Positions 10,001 through 22,902 of a stretch of 64,000 bases of DNA are shown here, in pieces. The notes under the pieces were generated by a model, which ran no database searches, was not told the DNA's origin, and saw only the letters and a program-made list of their open reading frames with translations. Both the position numbers and the translations under genes were made by a program. Positions within the stretch are counted from its first letter, which is position 1; every line of letters begins with the position of its first letter. The stretch lies in NCBI GenBank assembly GCA_032988165.1, contig JANTQF010000056.1, forward strand, positions 62,001 through 126,000, read 5' to 3'. Source of the DNA: Emmonsiellopsis sp. PD_33. Its lineage: Eukaryota; Ascomycota; Eurotiomycetes; Onygenales; Ajellomycetaceae.

Positions 10001-12537
10001 TCAGTGCGGTTGATCCGCAGGTTCTTTTTGGAGTTAACTCACTAGTAAAATAGCTAATGGTGTCGGAGAACCGGGAGAGGCGGAGGTTCCTTTTTGTTAG
10101 AAGGTTGGTCAATGCATGTATGTCGTGCTTCTTAGCTTTTTGGGTTGTTGAGGATATATCCAAAACCAACAGGGGTATCGAGTCGGGATGGTGTGGTTTA
10201 TTATATATATCGAATCAACAGATAGTGGGCGTTTGCATGAATATCCACGGCCATAATTGCGAAAGGCTAAAAGCTGTGCCTTGCCGCGTTATTGAATGTT
10301 ACGGGTATGTTAATTATTCTCCCAGGCTGAAGCATGGATTCCAGCAAGCATTGCTCGTATCTAGATCTGAGACATGTGGTTAGTATTCTGTGGTACCCGG
10401 GTCTTTACATACCCAGTTCCTTCTAGATTCTCCCTAAGAAGCTCTCCAGAGGGCCCCTATGTGGTTTACGGCAGTATAACTTGCAACTGACGAAAGCAGA
10501 CTACCCATGGTTGTCAATGATAGGGCAGGTCTAAGGGTGCTATATCTTCTGGAAGATTGCATGGATTATGTAGAGTAGAGTTAAAGATCCAGATCAATAA
10601 GTTCCCTTCTTCGTCTTTGCAAGGGAGGATGGTGTTTCTAGTTTGTTACTTCCCTCACCTAGGAATGCTAGAGGAGCTTGTAAAAAGGGTAGAGCATGTT
10701 GCACCACGGTCGAATTCCTGTTGTGCGCTCCGTGGCCTTCCTAGCTGTAGCTAGAAGATCAAGACAAGAAAACAGTAGCCGTGGCAGGGTCTCATGGACT
10801 TGCGCTTTGTCGGGTATGAAGTTTCAAATGGGAAAGGCAAGGAAGAATTTCGATAAACATTCTAATATGGAAGTAATATAAGCTTTGTAAGTGTTATATA
10901 TAGTAATTAGCAAAATTCCAACAGGCTACCTGACAAGGAATGCTTGACATGGCCCTGCGAAGACTTATGATGTTTTGTGCTATGCCGGAATGCGCACGAA
11001 TGAACGTGACAAGACGCCCCGCACAACATCACTGTGACTCGAAAATCTAGCCCGGAAGTTTTAACCAAGGCATTTATTACTGGTTATGATGCAAATGTGT
11101 ATTATGCCTCTCTTTCACTGAGCATCCTGCGCAGTGCGGGTTCTGCAGCCAAGCCAGAAGGTAAAAATATCTACAACAGGTTGCTTCTGTTGCAGATGGA
11201 TCGACGACCAAGGCAGGACAACGGATAAATTTGGCCGAAGATTTTGAGCTCTTGTCGCATGGCAATCCCGGTTTTCGGGTATCTGGCGGCAAGATGCCGA
11301 TTTTGAGTAGATCAAATTAAGACATAGTTTAATCCAGATCGATTTCCAAGATATGACAGGCGGAGTAGGAATTCCGGGATCCGACGGAATACTTGAATCA
11401 ATGAGGGGTCATATCCAAGGTGTTCCATGTGCCACCCGTGGCTTGGTCAATATTGAAGAATTCGATGTCCCCGGTCATTTGAAGGTCTGAGGACATGACC
11501 TGACAACCCCACCAGCATCAACGACCGTGCAGGCTTGGCTTCGTAGAAGCTTGGTTGCTGCCATCTATTTCAAGATTTCCCCATCACTGGAAGCTGGGAA
11601 TCAGCAAATCAGCGTTCGCGTAAGGTTTTGGTGTGCTGGTGACAGAAATTGTCGAGGCCTCTCAGGCATTGACACATCATGCTAACGTCTTGGACCAACT
11701 ACGCACAGTACATTGACATGGCTTTAGGGTTTGGGAAATTGGAGAATTTCGGACAGTCGAGTTCTGGATGCCCTCCGTATTGCAAAATGATGAGACAAAC
11801 CTGCATCAAGTACAATTTTTGAGATACCAGGACATGGAGGGTAGCTTGGGGACGTGATGTCGCGTAGTGTGTGATACCTCTGGCAGGAAGAGACAACGCG
11901 CGCAGCAGCCACTCCAAGCCATCAGCCAGCATCGCAACAACCCATTTTTGTCTCTCCGGTCAACATCGCTCAGCTGCACTACTGATAGCATCTTGAGTTT
12001 TGAAGAGAGACGAGACGAAAGCAAAGATGTAAACAACAGCAGTGTTTGGCTGTGGTAGCGAGATAACATTAAAATAAAGGCTGTCCATGGCTCATCTGCT
12101 GCTGACTGCAAACGGCGTGGATAATTGTTAATCCGGGCCGCAACAGGCATAGCCCTGCCCCGCCAGCCAATCACAGCGCGCAGACGGCGGCAGCGCGGCC
12201 TGACTAAGCCCGGACCCGACCGCCCGCTAGCGGCCTGGTTGGTTCCCCCTTGCAACACATCTCGGGCGGTGCAATTTCCTAACCTCCATCCGCTCGTTGA
12301 CTTGTCAATTGCTCGCTCTTTTTGCTGTTCCGCTGCGCTGACAAGGGTGTCGAGGCCTCTGGCTGAAGGGGCTGCTAATATCTCTCGTTTCTCGTCACGC
12401 TCTTTTCAGAAACATCTCGTGTCGGATACCTCATGTCCTCCTATCCTCGAATTTCGACCTCTGCCTTGCATCTGGATTGACTGTGACCTTCCCTCCCCAG
12501 GCAGGCCGCGATCGCCTGAGTCGTCGCGGGTGGAGCG

Positions 12538-15500
12538 ATGAGGGCCTTCTCCTCACTGTTCGAGCCAGCGGCCGCAAGTGTCGCCTCATTCCTTCAGTTT
12601 TCCGCCCTCGTTTCCCTTTCTCTGCTCCCTTCCACCGCCAATGCTGCTCAGCTTACCCCCGTTCCTCCGCCAAACCTCGACCTTGGTCCGCTGGGGCGAA
12701 TTGCACTGACCGGCAACTTTGACGCCATATCACTATACCAATATGAGGAACAACAACGTAGCTCGACTGCTCGAAATGAATCCCGACCCCAGTCCCTCCT
12801 AACATCGTTACCAAACGGTGCTCTCGCCTCGCTGGCCTCCTCTGATGCCGATATCTTAGCACTATGTCAACTCAGATCGAAGAACGGCACCATCACGAGC
12901 GTCGTCGTTGGAGGGAATTTTACAAGCCTGGGAGGAGTGGAGTCGCCAGGGCTTGCTTTGTTTGACCCCGATTCCGCCAAAGTCACCGCGATTCCCGGAC
13001 TCCCAGGACAGGTCATGGCACTACTATGCGACAACGAAGAGGAAACCGTATATGTGGGTGGACATTTCAAGAAATCCCAATTCAACAACGCTATTAAGTG
13101 GTCCCCCGATTCCGGCTTTTCCAACCTACCGTTTGCTGGATTCAATGGGCCCGTGTCGTCCATTGTTAAAACTCCTGAAGGTCGTATTGTTTTTGGAGGT
13201 GCATTCGACGGATTAGGAAATACGACTACGCCTTCTCGGAAAGACCAGCAGGTTATTAATCTTGAGACCGCACAGATAACGTCTGGATCAAGTACAGGTA
13301 CTGCTGGATTCAGCGATCCCCGGAACGTGGTCTGCAAACAAAACGGAGAGGATAGCGCTGGAAATACATGGTTACTCGCTGATAATGCGCCTGGCTTTTG
13401 GCGTGCCGAAATGAGATTTGGGTTCCAGCCAACTAAACTCAGAATATACAATACGCATCTGGATGGAAGAGGGACCAAAACTTTCCGGTTCACCGCTGTT
13501 CCTGATAATGGAATATTGAACATGACCTACACAGACCCTGCGACCGGCGACAATGTGGCATGTGATGCGCGATGCCCACTTTCTGATGATCCGTCGGAAG
13601 AGTTCCGTGACTTCAAATTCGTTAATGTGGTTGGCATGAACGGGTTCCAGCTTGATATTTCGGACTGGTATGGCCAAGGTGGAGGATTTGATGGCGTGGA
13701 ACTCTTTGAGGACGGTATGTTGCACCCAGAGATCTTACTAAACAAAGCCAATTAACAATATCTTAGATATATATGCGCATGCCGTCGATGACTTCAACGA
13801 ACCTACGTGCGCTAGTCTGCCCTTCCGATCGACCGCAAGTGCAACCGGGAGCTGGTCCGTTACGCCATCCCGTCAGAGTTCATCTGACTATTTGACAGCC
13901 AATGTCCCATCAAAGGATCTCGCTTCGACATCCGTCACTTTCCAGCCAGACATAAAACAATCTGGAAACTATTCCGTGACAATTTTTACCCCCGGATGTG
14001 TGCCCGATAACACCTGCGGTTCTCGTGGAACTGTCAACGTAACCGCTACATATTCTGCGGGGTCGGATAAACCCGAACAGGCCTTTATAGCCCAAACAAA
14101 TAATTTCGACAAGTACGACCAAATATACCTTGGCCATATCGATGCTAGCAGCAGCAACTTCCGACCATCCGTGAAGGTAGCCCCAAGAGATAATCAAGGA
14201 GATATCAACGTCGTTGCGTCGCGAATTAGATTCGAGCTCATCTCGTCGACTGGTGGGCTCAACGGCCTATTTGAATTCGATCCGTCCAAGGCTGTCAGTA
14301 CAGACTTTGCGAAGTCCGCTATCAATAGAGCAGGCAATGACCTCGACCCTGACGCGTCCATAACCAGCCTGGCCTTGGCAGATGGCGTTCTTTTCGCGGG
14401 CGGCAACTTTTCTAGCTCCTCGTTTAACAATGTCATGTCGTTCTCAAATGGTCGAAGCGCTTCTTTGCCAGAGGGTGGTCTAGACGCTCAGGTAAATTCG
14501 TTGCTGGTCCTGCAGGATTCGCTGTTCGTGGGAGGGAACTTCTCTAAGACATCGAAGGGTGTTAAAAGCGACGACAAAAGCCCATTGAGGAACGTTGCGC
14601 TATACTCTATGGCATCTAAATCCTGGAGTCCTCTAGGGGCAGGTGTTGATGGTCGCGTCCATTCCATCGTACAGTATTCCCTTAACTTGACCGAAGATGA
14701 GCCCGAAACTGGGGTTGCCATCAGTGGCGAGTTCAGCAATATCTTACCATTTGACGGCAACCCATCCAAGCCCGCTTCAGGTTTCGCTATCTGGGTTCCC
14801 TCCAGAAAGAATTGGCTACAAAATTTGGAAATCAACCAACTGTCCTACAATGGACAGCTCACAGCATCGCTCACTGAGATGAACACAACCACCCTTCTTG
14901 CAGGAGACCTGGTATCGGGAGGAATTGCGTCTCGTGGAGCTGTCGCTTTAACAGACGATGATGGCCTTTCCCTTCAAGCACTCCCCGTTAACATTCAGCC
15001 TGCAAGTAGCTCATCTCTTCAAAAGCGGGTTACCGGGTCTCAGAACGTTAATGGGGTGATCACTGGTCTTTTCTACAATCAATCAGGGCGAAACCTCACC
15101 ATCCTAGGTGGGCATTTTTCTGCGAAGGGGGCTAATGGTTCTGACGTTGAGAATCTACTCTTCCTTGATGGTTCAAAGGATGATACAATCACTGGTGTTC
15201 CACCTGGTGTTGATCCTGAATCGACATTCGTCACCATGGCACTTCAGGAAGAACTTCTTTTCGCTGGTGGTAAGGTGACGGGTTCTATTGCGGGGTCCGA
15301 AATAAACGGGTTAATCGTTTACGACCTCGCAAATACACGATGGGCGAAGAACCAACCAGCGGCTCTCGAAGGCGACAATGTCATTGTCAACTCTATTTCG
15401 CCGCGCCCAGAATCAACAGATGTCTATGTTGGGGGTCAATTTTCGTCTGCTGGTGGATTGCCATGTCAGAGTCTGTGCATTTACCAACCGGCTTCAGGCC

Positions 15501-16358
15501 AGTGGACCGGTTTGGGTGACAGCATCCAAGGAACCGTTTCTGTCCTCGAGTGGGCTTCTAAAAACAAACTCATTGCTGCAGGGAATTTCACAGCGGGAAA
15601 TAACCGGACCAGTTTGGCCCTTTACGACGCAGAAACACGAACTTGGTCTTCGGTAAACGACAGTCCCTCTAGTATAATTCCCGGGCCCGTCACCGCCCTT
15701 GGTCTCTCTCGAGAGGATGGTTCTCGCTTCTGGGTAGCTGGAAAGTCCGATGACGGTTCGCCATTCTTAATTTTCTACGATGGCTCGGAATTCCGTCCAT
15801 CTCCCGGTATCCTTGGAAAGGAATCTGAAGTCCACGGGATTCAGATCATTGGCTTGCAACAAGAGCATGACGACACGGAACTTTTCGATAAGGACCAAAT
15901 GCTACTTATTTCTGGGCAACTCGATATTCCAGACTTTGGCAGCGCCTCTGCGGCTCTTTATAACGGGACGGCCTTAACCCCATTTATCCTGACTACCATG
16001 ACTGACGGACGACCTGGCACTGTCGCTGAGTTATTCACCGAGAATAAGAACACTTTTAGTGGTGGTCGTAAGTACTCCTGTTGATTGGCAACGCTATTAA
16101 ACACCCAAGCTTACAATATCCATTACAGGTCATCCCCATCCCAAGGGCATAGTGGTTCTTGTGTCCTTCTGTATCGCATTAGGCTGCGTATTCCTGATTG
16201 TCTTGGTTGGAATTATACTGAACCGCATCCAACGCCATCGACAAGGCTATGTTACTGCTCCTCGTGGCACTGACCGACGACCGGATCTTCAAAGAGTGCC
16301 TCCCGAGCATCTGTTGGATTCACTCCGAAAACGAGCATCTGGAGTACCTGCGATTTAA
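12538..16358 (+). CDS. rax2: Rax2-like cell-end / polarity membrane protein
   Basis: Rax2 is a large type I membrane glycoprotein that marks cell ends or bud sites and helps keep polarised growth in fungi. Exons are 12538-13714, 13767-16067 and 16129-16358, all GT-AG and in frame, giving 1235 residues, close to the usual family length of about 1200. An N-terminal signal segment lies at about residues 15-36. The ectodomain shows the repeated beta-propeller/Kelch-like pattern of the family (VVVGGNFTSLGG, VYVGGHFKKS, LFVGGNFSKTS, VYVGGQFSSAGG) with many N-glycosylation sequons. A single membrane helix follows at about 1166-1190 (VVLVSFCIALGCVFLIVLVG), then a basic cytoplasmic tail of about 45 residues. 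The start ATG at 12538 is the one that produces the signal segment. The ORF in exon 1 runs on past the splice site, and conventional gene finding could extend it wrongly to 13755. Confidence 0.93.
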
Positions 16359-17770
16359 GTCATCTATCCTCAAGCGAGAATTCCTAATCTCTTAGACTTT
16401 CTCTTCTTCTGTCCATATTATACAGGCGTCTTTGGCGGGAGGAAAATACCCTTTCGATGAATTTTAATATTTGGCGTTTTATGTGCCTGGCGTTTATACG
16501 ACTTTTCTTTGATTTGCTCTGCTATAGGATCACGGATACTTGGCAACATACTTCTTTGTTGGATGTAAGTGTCATTTATCAGCAGCAAGGCGGACTGACA
16601 GGATATCTCCGTCGGACAGTATCTCGCACAGAAGTGGTCTTCTATCATCGTTCTCCCTCATCCATCTCCTTATCACGGAACTTAATTAATATTCAATATG
16701 TCTTGTGTATCCCGCTACCTTGACGCCTTGCGTTGCTTTCTTCATTCCTTTCTTTCCACCGGTTGGCTATCGGCATCAAGCATGCCCACCTCACGATGGG
16801 CTCCACCGCTTTTCTCCAGCGCTTATTGTGTACTTTCATTATTAGATCTGATCATCTCGGCCCCGACATCCCCCCCTTTTTTTTTCTTTCCATTTCAGTA
16901 TTTCTCCAACCGAGTGGTGACGATGAGGCGTTCGAACATGCGGAGCTGGCAAGTGTAAATAGTGGCAGCGTTGGTTGATACATACACCTAGCTTAGTTAC
17001 GCGTAATATCTAAATAACAAAAGATTCCGCAATGAAACTTGAATTTATCAAATGGGGGCATGCTGGATAGTTAGTGATCAAATGCGGTGGCTGGTCTGTT
17101 CTGCAAAGTTTAGTGTGTGGATAGAGGCTGGAGGAAATAAGCAATGCAAGGAAGCTCAGAGCTGCATCCAATACCCTGGCTGAGCAGCGTAACATGCATC
17201 CATTCCAACTATTTTCAACTGGCAACCGCCCGGCTCCCATAGCCATAGCCAAGTATGCCCATTAATAATCGCAAACTCGTGTTCGGCCGATAGTTTGTCC
17301 CCCGGCACTCAGGAGGCAGGACCCCCACACCAACCAGCCCCCAGGCTAAGTAAGCAAAGGGAAAAAAGTTCCAGCCCGCCCGCCCCCCACTTCCTCGACT
17401 AACTTAACCAAGGCCAGTGCTAACCTCACCACCGTCTGTCGAGTCTAGACAACGGCCAGGTTCCAACCACCACCGCGTACTCGTCTTCCTCCGCGCCAGG
17501 CAGATGGAGAATGGAGACTCTTGCTGGCTGCTCCATCCTGTTGCTGCTATCACCGTCGTCGTGACCGTGTGCCCGCTCGAGACCGCCCGTTGAGTGCCCA
17601 AGTGCGCCCCCGAGCGGGTGGAGCCCTGGATGCAGGGCGGATTGCTTGGGCTTTGGATTGAGGGATACAAAGAGAGAGAGAGAGAGAGACAAAGATAGGG
17701 GATTGTGGTCTGAGAGGGAGCCAGTTGTTGGAGCTGAGCTAGGTTGGGTTGAAGGAAGACGCTGCCCGCC
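16359..17770. other. Intergenic, Rax2 3' side and regulator promoter
   Basis: No gene is supported. The stretch has pyrimidine-rich segments near 16870-16900 and an AG dinucleotide run at 17671-17689, 80 bp before the regulator start, which may sit in its promoter or leader. Confidence 0.45.
17671..17689 (+). repeat. AG dinucleotide microsatellite
   Basis: Nine AG units plus one extra A lie about 80 bp upstream of the Zn2Cys6 regulator start. GA/CT runs in this position are common in fungal promoters. Length variation between strains is likely, but any regulatory effect is inference. Confidence 0.8.
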
Positions 17771-20376
17771 ATGCGGTCTAGGACTGGATGGTATGTATCT
17801 ACTGGAATGAATTATTGCGTTTCTTCCCTGTCCTGCCTTTCTAAAACAAATCGCGCACTACAATGAGGATATCCTAACTAATATTTTTACCCAATAGTCT
17901 CACATGCCGGACGCGCAAGTTGAAATGTGACGAACGGAAGCCGCAATGTTCCCAATGCCGCAAGGCGTCGCGCGAGTGTCGACCGAGTGAGGGCATTGTG
18001 TTTCGCCATCAGCAGAATGCCTCGATGAATAAGGATGGGGAACCCGTGGAGGGCGATCGGGGCACGTTGAAGGGGTTCTATTCGTATAAGAATACCTTTG
18101 ATGAAGATAGCGTTTGGTTGGATATCCCGAAGCAAGGTATGTCTCTGCTAAACTATATGGAATGTGCAGGGATGGAGGGATGGATTGAAGCAGCGGATTA
18201 TGCTAATCAATGGATTTTTGTTATTGCTCAGTTACCTTCGTCGATAATTCTGATCCTTACGCGGATGATCTCGAAACGTCCATGGCGTCGCCCAGCCATC
18301 CCATGCCGCATACACAACCGATGACATGGAATACCAATGGCAGCTACCGGCATTCGTCGATCGATGGACAGACACACGGATTGGAAGCTCTCTCCGCAGC
18401 CGCGACGAGGGACGCCTATCCTCTCCAGCAACAATCTATAGATCCTTCGATGAGTCGGAATAACATGACATTTAACCAGCCAGACCTCACTCCTTCAATG
18501 GCGTCTATGGCATCTCCAAACCATATGCGACATAACATACCTCACCCTACGTCCCCGTCCGCGTCGATATCCTCGAACAATAATATAAACTTCCTTCTCA
18601 ATCCTCCGACCACAATGTCACCACCTATTGACCCACATCTCCACTCCCCACCCGACCATTCGGAATCCCCATTCACCGCATCGGCATCATTGGCATCGAG
18701 GGGGTTAGCTTCTGACCCAAGGCCTGAGGTCAATGTGGAATCTGACCATGAGATTGCGTTTCTACTACGGCATTTTTCCGAATCTCCTGGGCAATGGTAA
18801 GCTCACCATCTAGAGGACCAGATTAAAGAAGGGCGCTTGGGCTGACATTTCATCAGGATGGACCTTTTTGATTTAGGCACTTACTTCGCATCCTACGTTC
18901 CTGTTAAAGCAATCACCAATCCCTTACTAAAATATGCGGCCTGCGCATATGCCGCCAAACAATTAGGCCGAGTAAAAGGCGCTAAAGCCGTCATGGGAGG
19001 GGTGTGTAGCAGACAAGCCAAAATGGAAGTTTGGCCTGATGCGGAGAAAGTAGACTGGTATTATTATGGAGCAAAATATTACGAGAAGGCTATCCAGCTC
19101 CTGATGGAGGCTCTGCAGCATGATGGAAAGGGCCCACCGTTGAGTACACTTGAGGCATTTGGACAGTGGCAAGCGGCAGAATTGTGTGATGATGCCGAAA
19201 CCTCTCATAAACGACGACGGAGGTATTCGAATAGCCGGCTTTCGAGTGCTCATTCGGATGAAGTGTTGGCGGCGACTGCTATTCTGTCTGTATATGAGTT
19301 TCTCGATGCGACTGGGCCCGCATGGAATCGGCATCTTAGTGGGGTTAAGTCTTTGTTGGATATTGCAGAAGTCGGCATGATGCCGGTTGAGCAACGAGTG
19401 TCTCCAGGGGGTACCCCGTTTCCCCCGCCAAAGAAGCCAGGTCTGTCCAAGGCGCGAAAAGCAACGTTTTGGAATTTTGCGAGGCAGGATTATTTGGCTG
19501 CTTGTGAGGACCCTCCGAGCGGCTTTCTTGATTGAGACTTTTCACTGACTGTTATTAGTTATCAATGAGTGCCAGACGAGACTAAACACTGACGATTTGG
19601 TTTTGTGGACTGAAGCTGGCCTTCTCCTAGATAATGCTGGCTTCGTGCGGCCAAGCAACACTACGGGCTCAGGATATCCGGAAGGAGACGACGTCATGAA
19701 AGAAGACCTCATATCGAACGCGCTGATCTGGATCCTTTCGAAAATCGTGAATTTCATTGCCGTAGGAGACCGGTTGGGTGTTGGCGAAAGTAACCCCCCC
19801 GAAGCCTCTCCGATCGGAGTCAGTCAGCAAGCCCTCCTGGAGCGATGGCACCATCTCCAAGCCGAACTCGATGCGTGGCTCAATGGGCTACCAGACACAT
19901 TCCAGCCCTGTGCCCGGATAGAACCTGCTCGTCTCCCGTCGCAAAATCCGAACGAAGAATTGTTCCCCTACCCAGAAGTCTGGTACAGCTTACCCATGTG
20001 CAGCTCAACAATGCAGCACTACCACATGGCACGCATCCTTCTCCTCGTCAACAAGCCTCACGAATCCACCGCCCGTAGGAGCACCGTGACGAATAGGCTA
20101 AAGTCATATCGATCCATCGAGAGCGAAATACGATTCCACAGCCATGAGATATGTGGAATTTCAATGTCCAGGCCCGAGGCGTCTGTTCGGATCCACTCCG
20201 TGCAGCCTTTGTTCGTCAGCGGGCAGTGTCTAACTGAGCCTCGAGAACGTCGGGCCATTCTGCAGCTACTCAAGGGCATTGAGGCTGATCTAGGGTGGGC
20301 GACGGAGTATCGTGTGAATCAGCTGTTGAAGGAGTGGGAGTGGGATGAGATGACGCAAAGCGTTTCCGGGTCTTGA
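17771..20376 (+). CDS. Zn2Cys6 transcription factor with fungal-specific TF domain
   Basis: A nuclear binuclear-zinc-cluster regulator. Exons are 17771-17790 (20 nt), 17898-18136, 18232-18796, 18857-19503 and 19559-20376; all joins keep frame and give 762 residues. The zinc cluster spans exons 1 and 2 right at the N-terminus, in the pattern C-x2-C-x6-C-x6-C-x2-C-x6-C (CLTCRTRKLKCDERKPQC then SQC...C). A Ser/Pro/Asn/His-rich low-complexity linker covers about residues 95-260. After it comes the fungal-TF middle-homology region, with helices such as IAFLLRHFSESPGQW, LGTYFASYVPVKAI, KATFWNFARQDYLAAF and LVLWTEAGLLLDNA. The tiny first exon encodes MRSRTG plus two bases of the first cluster Cys, so a model starting at the exon 2 frame would lose the DNA-binding domain. 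The next gene downstream is a monooxygenase 2.5 kb away; a regulatory link is possible but not shown. Confidence 0.92.
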
Positions 20377-22902
20377 ATTGAGGGGGGGATTTGAAAACAC
20401 CGTATCATGAGGTTTTGGAAGGCATCCGAGGAACTGGAACTTCGATGGTCGTGATCTTCCATATTCCTACATGGAACCGTCGATAGGCAACGTGTTGACC
20501 CGGTTGCTGGATGAACCAGGTAAGGTCGTCCTTTTCAGCCGAGTCTCCTCAGGAAGAGGACGGGTTCTGTTGATATATTGAGCCTCCTCATCTCACAAAT
20601 CGGCATGCTCATCTGTTGCTCAAACGAAGAACAAGCCGTTTTCGCGCCCTGGTATTCACAATAGAGTGCAAGCGAGGTATGGTAAATAGTTCGCCGATAC
20701 GAACTGGCCAGCCAGCATGATTTACTGACGGCAACCCAAAATCCCCCAACGTGAGACGCAATGCCAATCCCCTCATAACGAATATCCCTCTCTCAAGCCC
20801 GCGAACCCTCTTCGATGGCCTCACTTCAGTGTCCCAAGATTACCAGGCCTGCCCGCCTTTATCCTTCCCAACCGTAGGATCCTCTAAGCGTATAACCCAC
20901 CCCTCCGCAACAATATCATCCTCACTCCTAAACTCGATTTTCTCCAACGTGTCGGAACCGTTGAACAACAAGATCCGAAAAAAATGGACTGGGAGCATCG
21001 GCACCCATCGCACAGCGGAAAGAGCAGCAACTGCTACTTGATAGTTCTTGGTTAATATTGCAGGCGGATATGTCAGAGCAGATGGCATAAAATGGGATTC
21101 CTCTAGGTATTCGTTTAAATAAGAGTAAGGATGGACGGTGTGGTGGTTCCACCTGGGGAAAATGGGATATGAACTGGCAGCCACAGCGACGTCCACCAGC
21201 TGTCGTCGAAAGTGGAGAATCAAGAGTCCCGATATATGGATCCACTGGCCTGGTGCGGAATTGCCTTTGTTGGAAGCGGATATATAGTACCTAGGTACTA
21301 AGCGGGGAGGGGGGGAAGAAAACTTAGAGGGAGGTTATCCGGGTTGAAATACTCGACTTTCTTACCATTTCCCTCTTGTTTTGATGGTGGGGGGATGGAT
21401 TCATTCTATGAGATTCCGATCCCATGATTATTACATGCTTGCCCTTGGGCGGAGTGGACGATAGTAGTTACCGGGGACAAAGATATCATGGATTTAACAC
21501 TTCAAAGAAAAATTATCCGCCCGGGATAAATCAACCAACTACTGTACTATTACAACTGAAGCCCACATTCTAATTTATTCCCCTAGGGACCGATATCTTT
21601 CCATTCAACCTCCTCATCCCTACCCTAGGCAGTTTTCTATGTAGAAAGAAAAAAAACACCAACCCCCCATATCCAAATCCCACATCCCACACCGCCCCCT
21701 CTCACACCTCACAGGCTCCCACCCAATTATTAGTTCCAAGACAGGCAAACACAAGCAATCGACATTGTTTGCTTGCTTCGTGGCCGGGTTGAGTTACGCT
21801 TTGGTCTTGTATTCCCCCCCCCCTGCCGTACAGGGAAACTAAGCCGAACCTCCATATTCTGGCGGGTCTTCAGCAGCCAGCCAGGCCTCGGATAACGTTT
21901 AAATCGGAGGGAATCTGGCTATGGAATGGAAGTGAACTGTGGGACGTGGAGTGAGCTGTCACAAAATGCGTTGGGAGGCGGGACTTTGGTAATTGGGGAA
22001 TTGGGGAATTGGGGTAACTATTTGAATGTGGCTTGGGTGTGCGGTGTGCGGTGTGCGGTGTGAGTTGAAAGAGTAGTAGTTTCCACCTTGTTAAGCCAGG
22101 TAGATTCGATGAACTATCTATATACAATGAAATATCCCACCCGCCAGACCGAAGCTCTGCTGATTGTCTTGTGTCATGATATAAAAGGATATGTCTGGTA
22201 TTAATAAAAATGCGGCCTGTTGAAACAAAGAGCTAGTTAGCCCTCCACATTTCCATCCCGGTGCGGTAGTCTGTACTCTGTAGACTCCGGCAGTTATATC
22301 CATCCCTGACATCAAGATGCCTAGAGCCTAGAACTAAGTTAGCTCGGCCAAACCACACCACGCTAACATTTCCCCAATTCCTCACCCAGACCACAGCTTT
22401 TAGTTTTAGCATTTCCCCCAAGCTCTGAGCTTCCTTCATGGTTGTGGGGAAGCTGTGCAACAACCCCCGTCCAGTTCCGGAAGGTCACGCGAGGGACGTC
22501 AATGAACGAACCTGTCTGCTAGAAAGCCGGTCCGGGTAGTTTTCAACTTAATTAAGTGCACGGGGCCATTTTGTCTTGTCTTGTTACCGACAGTGTCCCT
22601 TCCGGGCGTTTCTCTCTCGGCCAATGGTTCTACAGAGGATCGGAGAATGTGTTTGATATTGCTTTTTACGGAAAGTCTGGCGATGGGGTGGGCTGGGTGA
22701 TGGCGTTTATATAGCTGGGCGGAGTTGGCCCTGTGTGGTTCTTGAATGAATGAATGAATGGGCCTGTTGAATGAGAGAGGGTTTTGTTTGTCTATCTGTC
22801 GTTTCAAGAGGTCCGCAAGGGAAGATTGCAGCAGTTCAGTTCAATTACGGTTGACGGGACGAGCAGCCCTATTATCTACATCAGCTATAGCTACCCCTCA
22901 CG
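20377..22902. other. Intergenic between regulator and monooxygenase
   Basis: No gene is supported. A 127-codon minus-strand frame at 20840-21223 opens at TTG and has no recognisable domain. Short tandem repeats occur at 21991-22014 and 22037-22062, and four AATG units precede a G run near 22744. The last 150 bp are likely the monooxygenase promoter. Confidence 0.45.
21991..22062 (+). repeat. Two adjacent short tandem repeats
   Basis: Three perfect units of AATTGGGG lie at 21991-22014, and three units of GTGTGCG plus a partial unit at 22037-22062. They are simple minisatellite-like repeats in non-coding DNA. Confidence 0.8.

Larger units (their letters stand above)
6434..12537. other. 6.1 kb intergenic region without supportable genes
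   Basis: Six-frame reading finds only short frames, several opening without ATG, and none with a recognisable domain. The region holds one diverged direct repeat pair (6585-6652 and 6966-7032) and a run of C at about 8655. The last few hundred bases before 12538 are GC-richer and pyrimidine-rich and are likely the promoter and leader of the Rax2 gene. Base composition elsewhere is unremarkable, so this is not an obvious strongly RIP-mutated block. Confidence 0.5.

Noticed and set aside
13715..13755. Extension of the Rax2 first frame to a stop at 13755
   Set aside because: A GTATGT donor at 13715 and a TTAG acceptor at 13766 join to the next exon and continue family homology; the extension is intron read-through.
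20840..21223. Minus-strand frame of 127 codons between the regulator and the monooxygenase
   Set aside because: It opens at TTG, has no domain I recognise, no intron support, and an equally long unrelated frame overlaps it on the same strand.
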